Source: Ollibium composti
Lineage (GTDB): Bacteria > Pseudomonadota > Alphaproteobacteria > Rhizobiales > Rhizobiaceae
DNA length: 64,000 bases
Assembly (NCBI RefSeq): GCF_004801285.1
Contig: NZ_SSNY01000003.1
Coordinates: forward strand, 434,001 to 498,000
Reading direction: 5' to 3'
In this document: in pieces, positions 10,819 through 18,262 of the stretch
Layout: each line of letters opens with the position of its first letter
Position numbering within the stretch: position 1 is the stretch's first letter
The notes under the pieces: model-generated
Told to the model about the DNA's origin: nothing
Database searches by the model: none
What the model saw: only the letters and a program-made list of their open reading frames with translations
Translations under genes and position numbers: made by a program

Positions 10819-11547
10819 ATGACGCAGAATATTTACGACGATCCTGAATTCTTCGACGGCTACAGTGCTCTCCCGCGCTCGGTGAAGGGGCTGGACGGCG
10901 CGCCCGAATGGGCCTCGCTGCGCGCCTTGCTGCCGCCGCTGGAGGGCAGGAGCGTCGTCGACCTCGGCTGCGGTTTCGGCTGGTTCTGCCGCTGGGCGCG
11001 CGGGCAGGGGGCAGCGGACGTGCTCGGCGTCGACGTGTCCGAAAACATGCTGGAACGCGCGCGCCGGGAAACGCGTGATCCGGCGATCCGCTACCAGCGC
11101 GCCGATCTGGAAGACCTGTCACTGCCGGCGGCGTCCTGCGATCTCGTCTACTCCTCGCTTGCCTTCCACTATGTCGTCGAACTCGGCCGACTCCTGAAGA
11201 TCGCGCATGCGGCGCTGCGGCCCGGCGGCCGGCTGGTCTTTTCCGCCGAACATCCGCTGCTGACGGCGCCGTCGCGGCCGAACTGGGTGACGGGAGCCGA
11301 CGGCCGCCCGGTGTGGCCGGTGGACGACTATCTGGTCGAGGGGCCGCGCGTGACGAACTGGTTCGCGCCCGGCGTGGTCAAGCAGCATCGCACCATCGGC
11401 ACCTATGTGCGGCTTCTGAAGGAGGCCGGCTTCACGCTGACCCATCTGGAGGAATGGGGCCCGAGCGACGCTCAGGTCGAAGCCGATCCGGCGCTTGCGC
11501 AGGAGCGTCAGCGGCCGACCTTCATGCTGTTTGCGGCGGAGCGATGA
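10819..11547 (+). CDS. Class I SAM-dependent methyltransferase
   Basis: 242 residues with the Rossmann-type methyltransferase core. Motif I is VVDLGCGFGWF (about residues 45-55), followed by VLGVDVSENMLERAR, the acidic motif YQRADLEDLSLP, and a post-core LRPGGRLVFSAEHP. It belongs to the broad Methyltransf_11/UbiE-like group; the substrate cannot be told from sequence. ATG 10819 follows a purine-rich stretch. It may form a loose unit with the two genes downstream, separated by 60 bases from the next. Confidence 0.85.
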   Translation: MTQNIYDDPEFFDGYSALPRSVKGLDGAPEWASLRALLPPLEGRSVVDLGCGFGWFCRWARGQGAADVLGVDVSENMLERARRETRDPAIRYQRADLEDLSLPAASCDLVYSSLAFHYVVELGRLLKIAHAALRPGGRLVFSAEHPLLTAPSRPNWVTGADGRPVWPVDDYLVEGPRVTNWFAPGVVKQHRTIGTYVRLLKEAGFTLTHLEEWGPSDAQVEADPALAQERQRPTFMLFAAER

Positions 11548-11607
11548 GCGCCTTTTGCACCGGATGAAATCGGCGTAAGCCAATCCACGGACAGCACAGG
11601 ACAGATC

Positions 11608-11958
11608 ATGGCCGCTCCCAGCGAACTCCGCGTTTCCAAGGACCGCAAGCTCCTGACCGTGACCTTTCCCGGCCACGCCCCGTTCGAACTGCCGGCCGAG
11701 ATGCTGCGCGTGCTCTCGCCCTCGGCGGAAGTGCAGGGCCATTCGCCCGAGCAGCGCGTCACCGTGCCGAACAAGCGCAATGTGACGATCCTCAAGGTCG
11801 AGCCGGTCGGCAACTACGCGGTGCGCATCACCTTCGACGATTTCCACGACACCGGCATCTTCACCTGGGCCTATCTCGCCACGCTCGGCATCGAAAAGGC
11901 GGAGCGCTGGCAGGGCTATCTCGATGAACTGGAAGAGAAGGGGCTTTCGCGTGGATAA
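11608..11958 (+). CDS. DUF971 (gamma-butyrobetaine hydroxylase N-terminal-like) protein
   Basis: 116 residues matching the DUF971 pattern: ELRVSKDRKLLTVTF near the N-terminus and the closing motif ITFDDFHDTGIFTWAYL. This small domain occurs alone in bacteria and as the N-terminal zinc-binding part of gamma-butyrobetaine dioxygenase. Standalone copies often sit near Fe-S or molybdenum-cofactor genes, and here moaA is 1 kb away, but a role is not shown. Its stop overlaps the next gene, so they are translationally coupled. Confidence 0.85.
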   Translation: MAAPSELRVSKDRKLLTVTFPGHAPFELPAEMLRVLSPSAEVQGHSPEQRVTVPNKRNVTILKVEPVGNYAVRITFDDFHDTGIFTWAYLATLGIEKAERWQGYLDELEEKGLSRG

Positions 11959-12583
11959 TCCTTCGGAGGTTTCAGGCCTCGTCACCACGGTCGAACAGCT
12001 CGAAGCGCTCTACGGCCAACCGGGCGAGGCGTCGCTGGTCAAGGAGCTTGACCACATCATTCCCGAATACGCCGCCTTCATCGAGGCGTCGCCGTTCGTC
12101 GCGCTGGCGACCGGTGGGCCGGAAGGGTTCGACTGCTCGCCGCGCGGCGATCGCCCCGGCTTCACGCGGATCGTCGATCCGCACACACTCATGATGCCCG
12201 ACCGCCGCGGCAACAACCGGGCCGATTCGCTGAAAAACATCATCGAGGACCCACGCGTCGGCCTGCTGTTTTTGGTGCCGGGCTCCGGCACGACGTTGCG
12301 GGTCAACGGCCGCGCCCGGATCTCGATCGACGCGGACCTGTGCGGCTCCTTTGCCGTGGAAGGCAAGCCGGCGCGCTCCGTTCTCGTCGTCGCGGTGGAA
12401 AAGGTCTACTTCCAGTGCGCAAGGGCGATCCACCGCTCGGAACTGTGGAACGCCGAAAGGCACGTCGACCCGAAATCCCTGCCGACGCCCGGCCGCATCC
12501 TCGAAGTCGCCAGCCGCGCCGGTATCGACGGCGCGGCCTACGATCAGGAATGGCCGGAGCGGGCGAAGAAATCGATGTGGTGA
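11951..12583 (+). CDS. PPOX-type FMN-dependent flavoprotein
   Basis: 210 residues of the pyridoxamine-phosphate-oxidase fold (split barrel), resembling the MSMEG_1061/DR2398 subgroup. Visible features are FIEASPFVALATGGPEGFDCSPRGD, RRGNNRADSLKNIIEDPRVGLLFLVPG, and GRARI in the barrel. The C-terminal WPERAKKSMW is also family-like. The start is uncertain: GTG 11951 has GAGAAGGGG upstream and overlaps the preceding stop by 8 bases, while ATG 11924 would overlap by 35. I prefer GTG. Reaction unknown. Confidence 0.85.
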   Translation: MDNPSEVSGLVTTVEQLEALYGQPGEASLVKELDHIIPEYAAFIEASPFVALATGGPEGFDCSPRGDRPGFTRIVDPHTLMMPDRRGNNRADSLKNIIEDPRVGLLFLVPGSGTTLRVNGRARISIDADLCGSFAVEGKPARSVLVVAVEKVYFQCARAIHRSELWNAERHVDPKSLPTPGRILEVASRAGIDGAAYDQEWPERAKKSMW

Positions 12584-12591
12584 GAATGCCT

Positions 12592-12921
12592 TTCCTCGCC
12601 CCGTTTGCGGGGAGGGCTATCGCATATGGAGTTTTCCTCGACCTCGACCGTCGCTAACCCCCACCCCTAACCCTTCCCCGCAAGGGGGAGGGGAACTTTG
12701 CGGCGCTGCTATAGCGCTCCAATCTCCGGCTGAAACGGCGGCGTCGGCGTCTCCGTCCCCCTTGCGGGGAAGGGTTAGGGGTGGGGGTAAAGGGTTCCTC
12801 GCCCCGTTTACGGGGAGAGGATGCCGGTAGGCAGGTGAGGGGCAGCGCCGACTTCCGAAACGTTCGTGCCGCCCCTCATCCGGCCCTTCGGGCCACCTTC
12901 TCCCCGTGAACGGGGAGAAGG
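12592..12921. repeat. RIME-like mosaic between PPOX gene and marR
   Basis: Gene-free stretch of nested repeats. CCTCGCCCCGTTTGCGGGGAG (about 12595-12613) recurs with one change at about 12796-12816. CACCCCTAACCCTTCCCCGC (12662-12681) and its extension are inverted at 12755-12788. A RIME-type block at 12868-12921 has the arms CCTTCGGG, and CTTCTCCCCG against CGGGGAGAAG, sharing its plan with 6494-6542. No coding capacity or promoter was recognised. Confidence 0.7.
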
Positions 12922-12931
12922 AAGAAGCCGC

Positions 12932-13411
12932 TCAGCCCGCCTTCACCACTTCGGCGATCTTGCGCATCTGGTCGCCGATCATGTCGCATTGCTCCGGCGT
13001 CGATTGCCCCATCGCCACCTCGATCAGCGCCGTGTGCACCTTGAGCGCCTCGGTGAGCAGCGCCTCGCCTTCGGCCGTCAGGGTCAGGCGCAGGATGCGC
13101 TTGTCCTTCTCGTCGCCCTCGCGTCTCAGCAGGCCGCGCGTCTCGAGCTGCGGCAACAGCATGGTGATGTTGGAACGGCCGACCAGCAGCCGGCGGGCAA
13201 GGTCGTGCTGCGACATGCCAGGATGCCGGTGCAGGTTCATCAGCACGTCGAGCTGCGCCGGCTTCAGGCCGAGCGGCGCTAGTTTCGTAGCCAGCGCCCG
13301 TTCGAGCGCATGGCAGGCCCGCGCCACCGCGACCCAGTTGCGGAAGCGCGGGTTGTCCCACGGCGGTTCCGTGTCAGCAGGATGGACGGCGGGCGATTGC
13401 AGTTTGTTCAT
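12932..13411 (-). CDS. MarR family transcriptional regulator
   Basis: 159 residues with the winged helix-turn-helix of MarR: LDVLMNLHRHPGMSQHDLARRLLVGRSNITMLLPQLETRGLLRREGDEKDKRILRLTLTAEG in segments. MarR dimers bind palindromes and release on binding small ligands. It is divergent from the alpha/beta hydrolase gene with 47 bases between. Two palindromes in that gap, one covering its own start codon, suggest it represses itself and the hydrolase. Confidence 0.93.
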   Translation of the reverse strand: MNKLQSPAVHPADTEPPWDNPRFRNWVAVARACHALERALATKLAPLGLKPAQLDVLMNLHRHPGMSQHDLARRLLVGRSNITMLLPQLETRGLLRREGDEKDKRILRLTLTAEGEALLTEALKVHTALIEVAMGQSTPEQCDMIGDQMRKIAEVVKAG

Positions 13412-13439
13412 CTTTGAACTATCATGTTCACACTTGAAC
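13406..13439. promoter_or_regulatory. Tandem MarR-type operators
   Basis: GTTCATCTTTGAAC (13406-13419) and GTTCACACTTGAAC (13426-13439) are two copies of GTTCA-N4-TGAAC, centred 20 bp apart, i.e. on the same DNA face. The first covers the marR start codon; the second lies between marR and the hydrolase. Size and position fit dimeric MarR binding sites. Confidence 0.6.
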
Positions 13440-13458
13440 CGTTTGACTGGTCGTTACT

Positions 13459-14385
13459 ATGGCACCCTTTGCTTTGAAGGTCACCCGCGCCGTCTTCGGC
13501 GCGGCCGAGCGTGTGGCGCCTTCGCTGGCCGGGAGGGCCGCCTTTGAATTGTTCTGCCGTACGCCGAACGTCAACCGCCCGACGCCGGGCGAGCGGCGCG
13601 CCGTCGCGCAGGCAGCGGATTTCATGGCCGATGCCCGCCACCACCGGCTGACGACGAAAAGCGGCGGCTGCGTCGCCGTCCACGAGTTCAGGCCCGAGCC
13701 CGGCGATCCGCCGAACGACGAACCGCTCGGCACCGTGCTCGTCGTTCACGGCTGGCGCTCGCGCACCGAATATATGCGCGCGCTGATCTCCGGCTTCCGT
13801 GATGCCGGCTATCGCGTCGTCTCGCTCGACCTGCCGGGCCACGGCCAGTCGCGCGGCCGCCGCCTGAACCTCGCCATCGCGGTGGAGGCGGTGAGGGCGG
13901 CGGGCGACTGGTTCGGGCCTTTTTCGGCGATCGTCGGCCATTCCTTCGGCGGCGCCATCGCCGCCAACGCTGTGGCCGGCTCGGTCGCTGGCATAGCGCC
14001 GCTGGCCGCCGGCCGGCTGGTGCTGATCGCGGCGCCGAGCTCGCTGCCGGTGCTGTTCTCGGATTTCAGCCATATGCTGAACGTCGGGCCGCGCGCACAG
14101 GCGAAGATGGCCGATATCGTCAAACGCATCGCCGGCCATCCGCTGAGCGACTATACCGGCGCCCGGCAACTGGACGCCGCGCGGCTGCCGACGCTGGTGG
14201 TGCATGCCAGGGACGACCGCGAGGTGGCGGCGGCGCATGCCGAGCTCTACGCCGGTGCCGGCGATCACGTGCGCCTGCACTGGGCCGACGGGCTGGGTCA
14301 CCGCCGCATCCTTGCCGACAGCAACGTCGTGCGGCGCGTCGTCGAGTTCGTGCTGCGGCAGGAGCAGCCCGCGCATCTGTGCTGA
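13459..14385 (+). CDS. Alpha/beta hydrolase
   Basis: 308 residues, serine-hydrolase fold. The core is visible: VLVVHGWRSRTEYM (oxyanion region), VVSLDLPGHGQSRG, the nucleophile elbow GHSFGG with S162, an acid in LVVHARDDREV, and the closing histidine in GLGHRRIL. Probably an esterase or lipase-like enzyme; the substrate is unknown. It is divergent from marR and likely controlled by it through the tandem palindromes 20-53 bp upstream. Confidence 0.88.
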   Translation: MAPFALKVTRAVFGAAERVAPSLAGRAAFELFCRTPNVNRPTPGERRAVAQAADFMADARHHRLTTKSGGCVAVHEFRPEPGDPPNDEPLGTVLVVHGWRSRTEYMRALISGFRDAGYRVVSLDLPGHGQSRGRRLNLAIAVEAVRAAGDWFGPFSAIVGHSFGGAIAANAVAGSVAGIAPLAAGRLVLIAAPSSLPVLFSDFSHMLNVGPRAQAKMADIVKRIAGHPLSDYTGARQLDAARLPTLVVHARDDREVAAAHAELYAGAGDHVRLHWADGLGHRRILADSNVVRRVVEFVLRQEQPAHLC

Positions 14386-14391
14386 GGGCTG

Positions 14392-14787
14392 CTACTTCTT
14401 CCGTTCGCCGGATTCGACCGGCAGGCCGGCGGCTTTCCAGGCGCCGAAACCGCCGAGGATGTGCTTGACCGGCTCCAGCCCCATGTCCTGCGCCGTCTTT
14501 GTCGCCAGCGCCGAGCGCCAGCCGCCGGCGCAGAAGAAGACGAAGCTCTTGCCGGAGGAGAAGACCGCCTTGTGATAGGGGCTTTCGGGGTCGATCCAGA
14601 ATTCCAGCATGCCGCGCGGGCAGGACTGGGCGCCGGGCATCCGCCCCTCGCGCTCCACCTCGCGTGGATCGCGCAGGTCGACGAAGACCGTCTCCTCGTC
14701 ATCCAGCAAGGCGGCGGCCTCTTCCGGGGAAATGGCTTCGATCTCGGCATTCGCCTCGTCGAGCAGTTCGCGATAGCCCTTCTTCAC
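14392..14787 (-). CDS. Rhodanese-like domain protein
   Basis: 131 residues, one rhodanese domain. The CDC25-like start is FVDLRDPREVEREGRMPGA; the active-site loop is FFCAGGWRSALA with Cys86, and the domain ends GGFGAWKAAGLPV. Likely a cytoplasmic sulfurtransferase that carries persulfide sulfur; acceptor unknown. Start is GTG 14787 with GGAGG five bases upstream. It converges on the hydrolase with a gap of 6 bases. Confidence 0.9.
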   Translation of the reverse strand: MKKGYRELLDEANAEIEAISPEEAAALLDDEETVFVDLRDPREVEREGRMPGAQSCPRGMLEFWIDPESPYHKAVFSSGKSFVFFCAGGWRSALATKTAQDMGLEPVKHILGGFGAWKAAGLPVESGERKK

Positions 14788-15097
14788 GCAATCCTCCGTC
14801 CGTCTGGCCTGTGTCCGTCTGGACTCCGTTCATGCGGCCAGAACGGATTGATGACATAAAGCCGCCGCCGTCGCCATTGCAATCGCGGCATCGCCGCGGC
14901 GCAGCTGCGGCGCGCGTCCTGCTCCCGGCGGTTGTCGCGATAGGGTGACACCGCAAGTGGTATCGGAGGGGAAAGTTCACCGAAGCTTAACCAAATCGGG
15001 TTGAATCGATATAGTCGCGCCACACATCCGCCATTCCCTTGGCGAGATCGTAGAGCCGGCGGAACGGGATCCGGCAGAATGTCGGAGAGGGTGATCC
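14788..15097. other. Intergenic region upstream of L,D-transpeptidase
   Basis: 310 bases between two divergent genes. No gene, RNA or clear operator. The only points seen are the short direct repeat GTCCGTCTGG near the rhodanese start and an A/T-richer stretch around 14970-15010 that probably contains the transpeptidase promoter. Confidence 0.4.
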
Positions 15098-16990
15098 ATG
15101 AAGGTTTTCTGGAAGACGAGCGTGCTTGTGCCCGCGACCGCGCTGGCCGCGACGCTGGCGCTGGGCGTGCCGCAGGCGGGTGCGCAGACCTTCCTCGATA
15201 TGCTGTTCGGCGGTCCGGTGCGGCACGAAAAGCCGCTCAAGGGGGAATTCCCGCCGCCGCCGAAACGGGCGCCCAAGGTCGCTCCCGCCCGGATCTCGGC
15301 GCCCAGCTACAACACCTACAAGCCCGACCGACTGGTGCGCGTCGATTTCGCTGCTCTGGCCACGCCGCAGACGACCGGAGCGACAACCGCCGACGCCACG
15401 CCGCAGGCCGCCGCGTTCCAGCCCCAGCCGGACGGCGCCGCATTCCGCCAGGCGCTGGCGGGGCTGGACGGCTATGAGCTGTTCGCCGAATCGGGCATCG
15501 CCAAGGCGCTGGTTTCTTATTACTCCGCCAACCCGGACTTCATCTGGGTGACGGGCACGGAGCCGAACGCGCGCGCCGCCGAGGCGCTTCGCGTCCTCAA
15601 CGACGCGGCGAGCTACGGCCTTTCGCCCGCCGACTACACGGTGGACCTGCCACCCGCGGCACAGACGGCCGGCGATGCCGCCGCGCGCGCCAACGAGCTG
15701 ATTCGCTTCGAGATGGCGCTGTCGGCGCGGGTGCTGCGCTACATCCACGATGCCCAGGACGGCCGCATCGACCCCAACCGGATTTCTTCCGGCTATTACG
15801 ACTTCCCGGACAAGCCGCTCGATATGGTGGCGACGCTCCAGGCGCTCTCCCATACCACACAGGTGCAGACCTACCTCGAATCGCGCCATCCGCAGAACCC
15901 GGAATACCAGGCGCTGCGCACCGAACTCGAAGGCCTGCGCGCCAGCGAGGAGAACGAGATCGTCGTCGACCCGAAGCTGCTGCTGAAGCCGGGCGAGACG
16001 AGCGCCGAGCTGCCGAAGCTCTTGACGCTGATCGCGCGCGATCTCGACGACGACATGGGCGGCGCCTACGGCGAGACCCTGTCGCGGCTGGTAGGCAGCG
16101 AAACCTACGCTCCCGAACTGGTGCCCGTCATCGAGGCGGCGCAGAAGAAGGCCGGCCTGAAACCCGACGGCGTCATCGGGCCGCGCACGGTGGAGGCGCT
16201 GGCCGGCAGCTCGAAGGCCGACCGGCTGGCCAAGGTGCAGTATGCGCTGGAGGAACTGCGCTGGATGCCCTCCGACCTCGGCAGTCCGCGCGTCTTCATC
16301 AACCAGCCCGCCTTCACCGCTTCCTACATCGAAGGCGGCGAGGAAAAGCTCAAGATGCGCGCCGTCATCGGCAAGGTGACCAACCAGACGGCGTTCTTCT
16401 ACGACACCATCAAGACCGTGAACTACCACCCCTATTGGGGCGTGCCGCAGTCCATCATCGTCAACGAGATGCTGCCCAAGCTGCGTTCCGATCCGGGCTA
16501 TCTGGACCGCGCCGGCTACGAGGTGACCGATTCGCGCGGCAAGCGCATTCCTTCCTCGGCGATCAACTGGGGCGCTTACGGCGCCAAGGTTCCCTACAAT
16601 GTGCGCCAGCAGCCGGGTGAGGCCAACGCCTTGGGCGAACTGAAGATCCTGTTCCCCAACAAGTTCGCCATCTACATGCACGACACGCCGCAGAAGTCCT
16701 TCTTCAAAAGGGACGTGCGCGCCTTCAGCCATGGCTGCGTGCGGTTGGAGGACCCGCGCGGCATGGCCGCCGCCGTGCTCGGCAAGAGCGTCGACTACAT
16801 CGCCGACAAGCTGAAGGGCGGGCATTCGGAGGAGAAGGTGACGCGCAACGTGCCGGTCTACGTCGCCTATTTCACCGCATGGCCGACCATGTCGGGCAAG
16901 GTGGAGTATTTCCCAGACATCTACGGCCGCGACGCGAAGCTCCAGCAGGCCATCGACGCCACCGCAGAGGTGCGTGCGCCGACTAGCTGA
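15098..16990 (+). CDS. Periplasmic L,D-transpeptidase (YcbB/LdtD type)
   Basis: Cross-links peptidoglycan stems (3-3 links) or attaches them in the periplasm. 630 residues: signal peptide (LVPATALAATLALGVPQAGAQ), a proline-rich linker, a helical scaffold domain, a peptidoglycan-binding segment (GLKPDGVIGPRTVEAL), and a C-terminal YkuD catalytic domain. The active-site pattern is complete: H528 and S544-H545-G546-C547. The long capping loop inside the catalytic domain (FINQPAFTASY ... NYHPYWGVPQSIIVNEMLPK) is typical of YcbB. Start ATG 15098 has GAGAGGG upstream. Alphaproteobacteria use such enzymes widely for 3-3 cross-linking. Confidence 0.94.
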   Translation: MKVFWKTSVLVPATALAATLALGVPQAGAQTFLDMLFGGPVRHEKPLKGEFPPPPKRAPKVAPARISAPSYNTYKPDRLVRVDFAALATPQTTGATTADATPQAAAFQPQPDGAAFRQALAGLDGYELFAESGIAKALVSYYSANPDFIWVTGTEPNARAAEALRVLNDAASYGLSPADYTVDLPPAAQTAGDAAARANELIRFEMALSARVLRYIHDAQDGRIDPNRISSGYYDFPDKPLDMVATLQALSHTTQVQTYLESRHPQNPEYQALRTELEGLRASEENEIVVDPKLLLKPGETSAELPKLLTLIARDLDDDMGGAYGETLSRLVGSETYAPELVPVIEAAQKKAGLKPDGVIGPRTVEALAGSSKADRLAKVQYALEELRWMPSDLGSPRVFINQPAFTASYIEGGEEKLKMRAVIGKVTNQTAFFYDTIKTVNYHPYWGVPQSIIVNEMLPKLRSDPGYLDRAGYEVTDSRGKRIPSSAINWGAYGAKVPYNVRQQPGEANALGELKILFPNKFAIYMHDTPQKSFFKRDVRAFSHGCVRLEDPRGMAAAVLGKSVDYIADKLKGGHSEEKVTRNVPVYVAYFTAWPTMSGKVEYFPDIYGRDAKLQQAIDATAEVRAPTS

Positions 16991-17066
16991 GAGCCCGTTC
17001 CGAAATTCGCTCCGGCAAGTCGCCCGACGGCCGCAGGAACAGAATTTCCAGACCGGCTCGGAGGTG

Positions 17067-17095
17067 TTGACTTAAGCAGCTGCCCTCCCTTATAT
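17067..17095 (+). promoter_or_regulatory. tRNA-Val promoter
   Basis: TTGACT (17067-17072), exactly 17 bases, TTATAT (17090-17095). A near-consensus housekeeping promoter ending 31 bases before the mature tRNA 5' end. Confidence 0.75.
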
Positions 17096-17126
17096 CGCGG
17101 CGCGCTTCGGCCTTCGGGCCGCGGGC

Positions 17127-17201
17127 GGGCGATTAGCTCAGCGGGAGAGCACACCCTTCACACGGGTGGGGTCGTAGGTTCAATCCCTACATCGCCCACC
17201 A
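17127..17201 (+). tRNA. tRNA-Val (anticodon CAC)
   Basis: A complete cloverleaf of 75 bases with encoded CCA. The acceptor stem is GGGCGAT/ATCGCCC; the D arm is GCTC/GAGC. The anticodon stem is CACCC/GGGTG with loop TTCACAC, giving CAC, which reads GTG valine codons. The T arm is GTAGG/CCTAC around TTCAATC. A T-rich stretch follows. Confidence 0.97.
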
Positions 17202-17356
17202 TTCTTCTTTCGCTTCTTACCATGTTGTGATCGTCAGTCGGGCCGAAAGGCACGACAAGCCGCCTCCAATCGGCTATCATTCTTCCTGTTCAGCAAGTGG
17301 CAGCCTCGGGCGGCCACCATGGCGGTGACCGTCCCCGCAGCATCGGGAGGATGGTT

Positions 17357-18181
17357 ATGACCAGCTTTCATGTCATGGCGGACGCGCGCGGCATGCGTGT
17401 TCAGCCCGTCGTGCGTCGCATTCATGTCGCCGATCTCTGGGACGCGCTCCGGCTGGGAGCCCAGGATTTCTGGGCCAAGCCCTCGCATTACGTGTTCCTG
17501 TGCCTGATCTACCCGATCGTCGGCCTGATCCTGACCCAGTGGTCGACGGGCTCCAACGCTATCCATCTCGTCTATCCGCTGATGACCGGTTTCGCCCTGG
17601 TCGGCCCGTTCGCCGCGATCGGCCTCTACGAGATCAGCCGGCGGCGCGAACTCGGCATGAATTCGAACTGGCACCATGCGCTGGATGTGCGCCATTCGCC
17701 GGCACTGCCGTCAATCGCCGTCATCGGCGCCTTGCTGGTGGTGATGTTCCTGCTGTGGCTGTTCACCGCGCAATCCATCTATACGAACCTGTACGGCGAC
17801 ACCGCGCCGGCCTCGATGACGGGCTTCCTCAACGAGATTCTGACGACGGAGCGGGGCTGGCGGCTGATGTTGCTCGGCAATGCCGCCGGGCTCGTCTTCG
17901 CCATCGTGGTGCTGGCGACAACCGTGGTCGCCTTTCCCCTCATGCTCGACCGCGATGTCGGTGCGGTGGCCGCTATTGAGACGTCGGCGCGGGCGGTGAT
18001 CGCCAATCCGGGGCCGATGGCGGTCTGGGGGCTGACGGTCGCCGTTCTCCTGGTGATCGGCTCCATCCCGCTGTTCGCCGGGCTGGCGGTCATCGTGCCG
18101 ATCCTCGGCCACGCCACCTGGCATCTTTATCGCAAGGTCGTCGAACCGGAACGCGGCCAGCCGGTTCGGCGGCCGATGTAG
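17357..18181 (+). CDS. DUF2189 membrane protein
   Basis: 274 residues with about six transmembrane segments: HYVFLCLIYPIVGLIL, LMTGFALVGPFAAIGLYE, SIAVIGALLVVMFLLWLF, AAGLVFAIVVLATTVVAFPLM, and VWGLTVAVLLVIGSIPLFAG with the following helix. The segment DLWDALRLGAQDFWAKPSHY is characteristic of DUF2189, a family without a known function. ATG 17357 is spaced six bases from GGGAGG; the ATG at 17351 would touch it. It ends at a strong bidirectional terminator. Confidence 0.88.
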   Translation: MTSFHVMADARGMRVQPVVRRIHVADLWDALRLGAQDFWAKPSHYVFLCLIYPIVGLILTQWSTGSNAIHLVYPLMTGFALVGPFAAIGLYEISRRRELGMNSNWHHALDVRHSPALPSIAVIGALLVVMFLLWLFTAQSIYTNLYGDTAPASMTGFLNEILTTERGWRLMLLGNAAGLVFAIVVLATTVVAFPLMLDRDVGAVAAIETSARAVIANPGPMAVWGLTVAVLLVIGSIPLFAGLAVIVPILGHATWHLYRKVVEPERGQPVRRPM

Positions 18182-18201
18182 GCTAGTTCGCCGAAAGCAG
18201 A

Positions 18202-18231
18202 AAGGCCGGCCCGTTCAACCGGGCCGGCCTT
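18202..18231. terminator. Bidirectional terminator
   Basis: A perfect 12-bp stem (AAGGCCGGCCCG / CGGGCCGGCCTT) with a 6-base loop, placed between the convergent DUF2189 gene and the Tad-like gene. TTCGT follows on the plus strand, TTTCTGC on the minus strand. Confidence 0.8.
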
Positions 18232-18262
18232 CGTATGGCAAAGGATTGGTCGGTCTGCCTTG

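Noticed and set aside
14985..15005. CtrA site (TTAA-N7-TTAA) before the L,D-transpeptidase
   Set aside because: TTAACC is present, but the second half is TTGA and the spacing is wrong.
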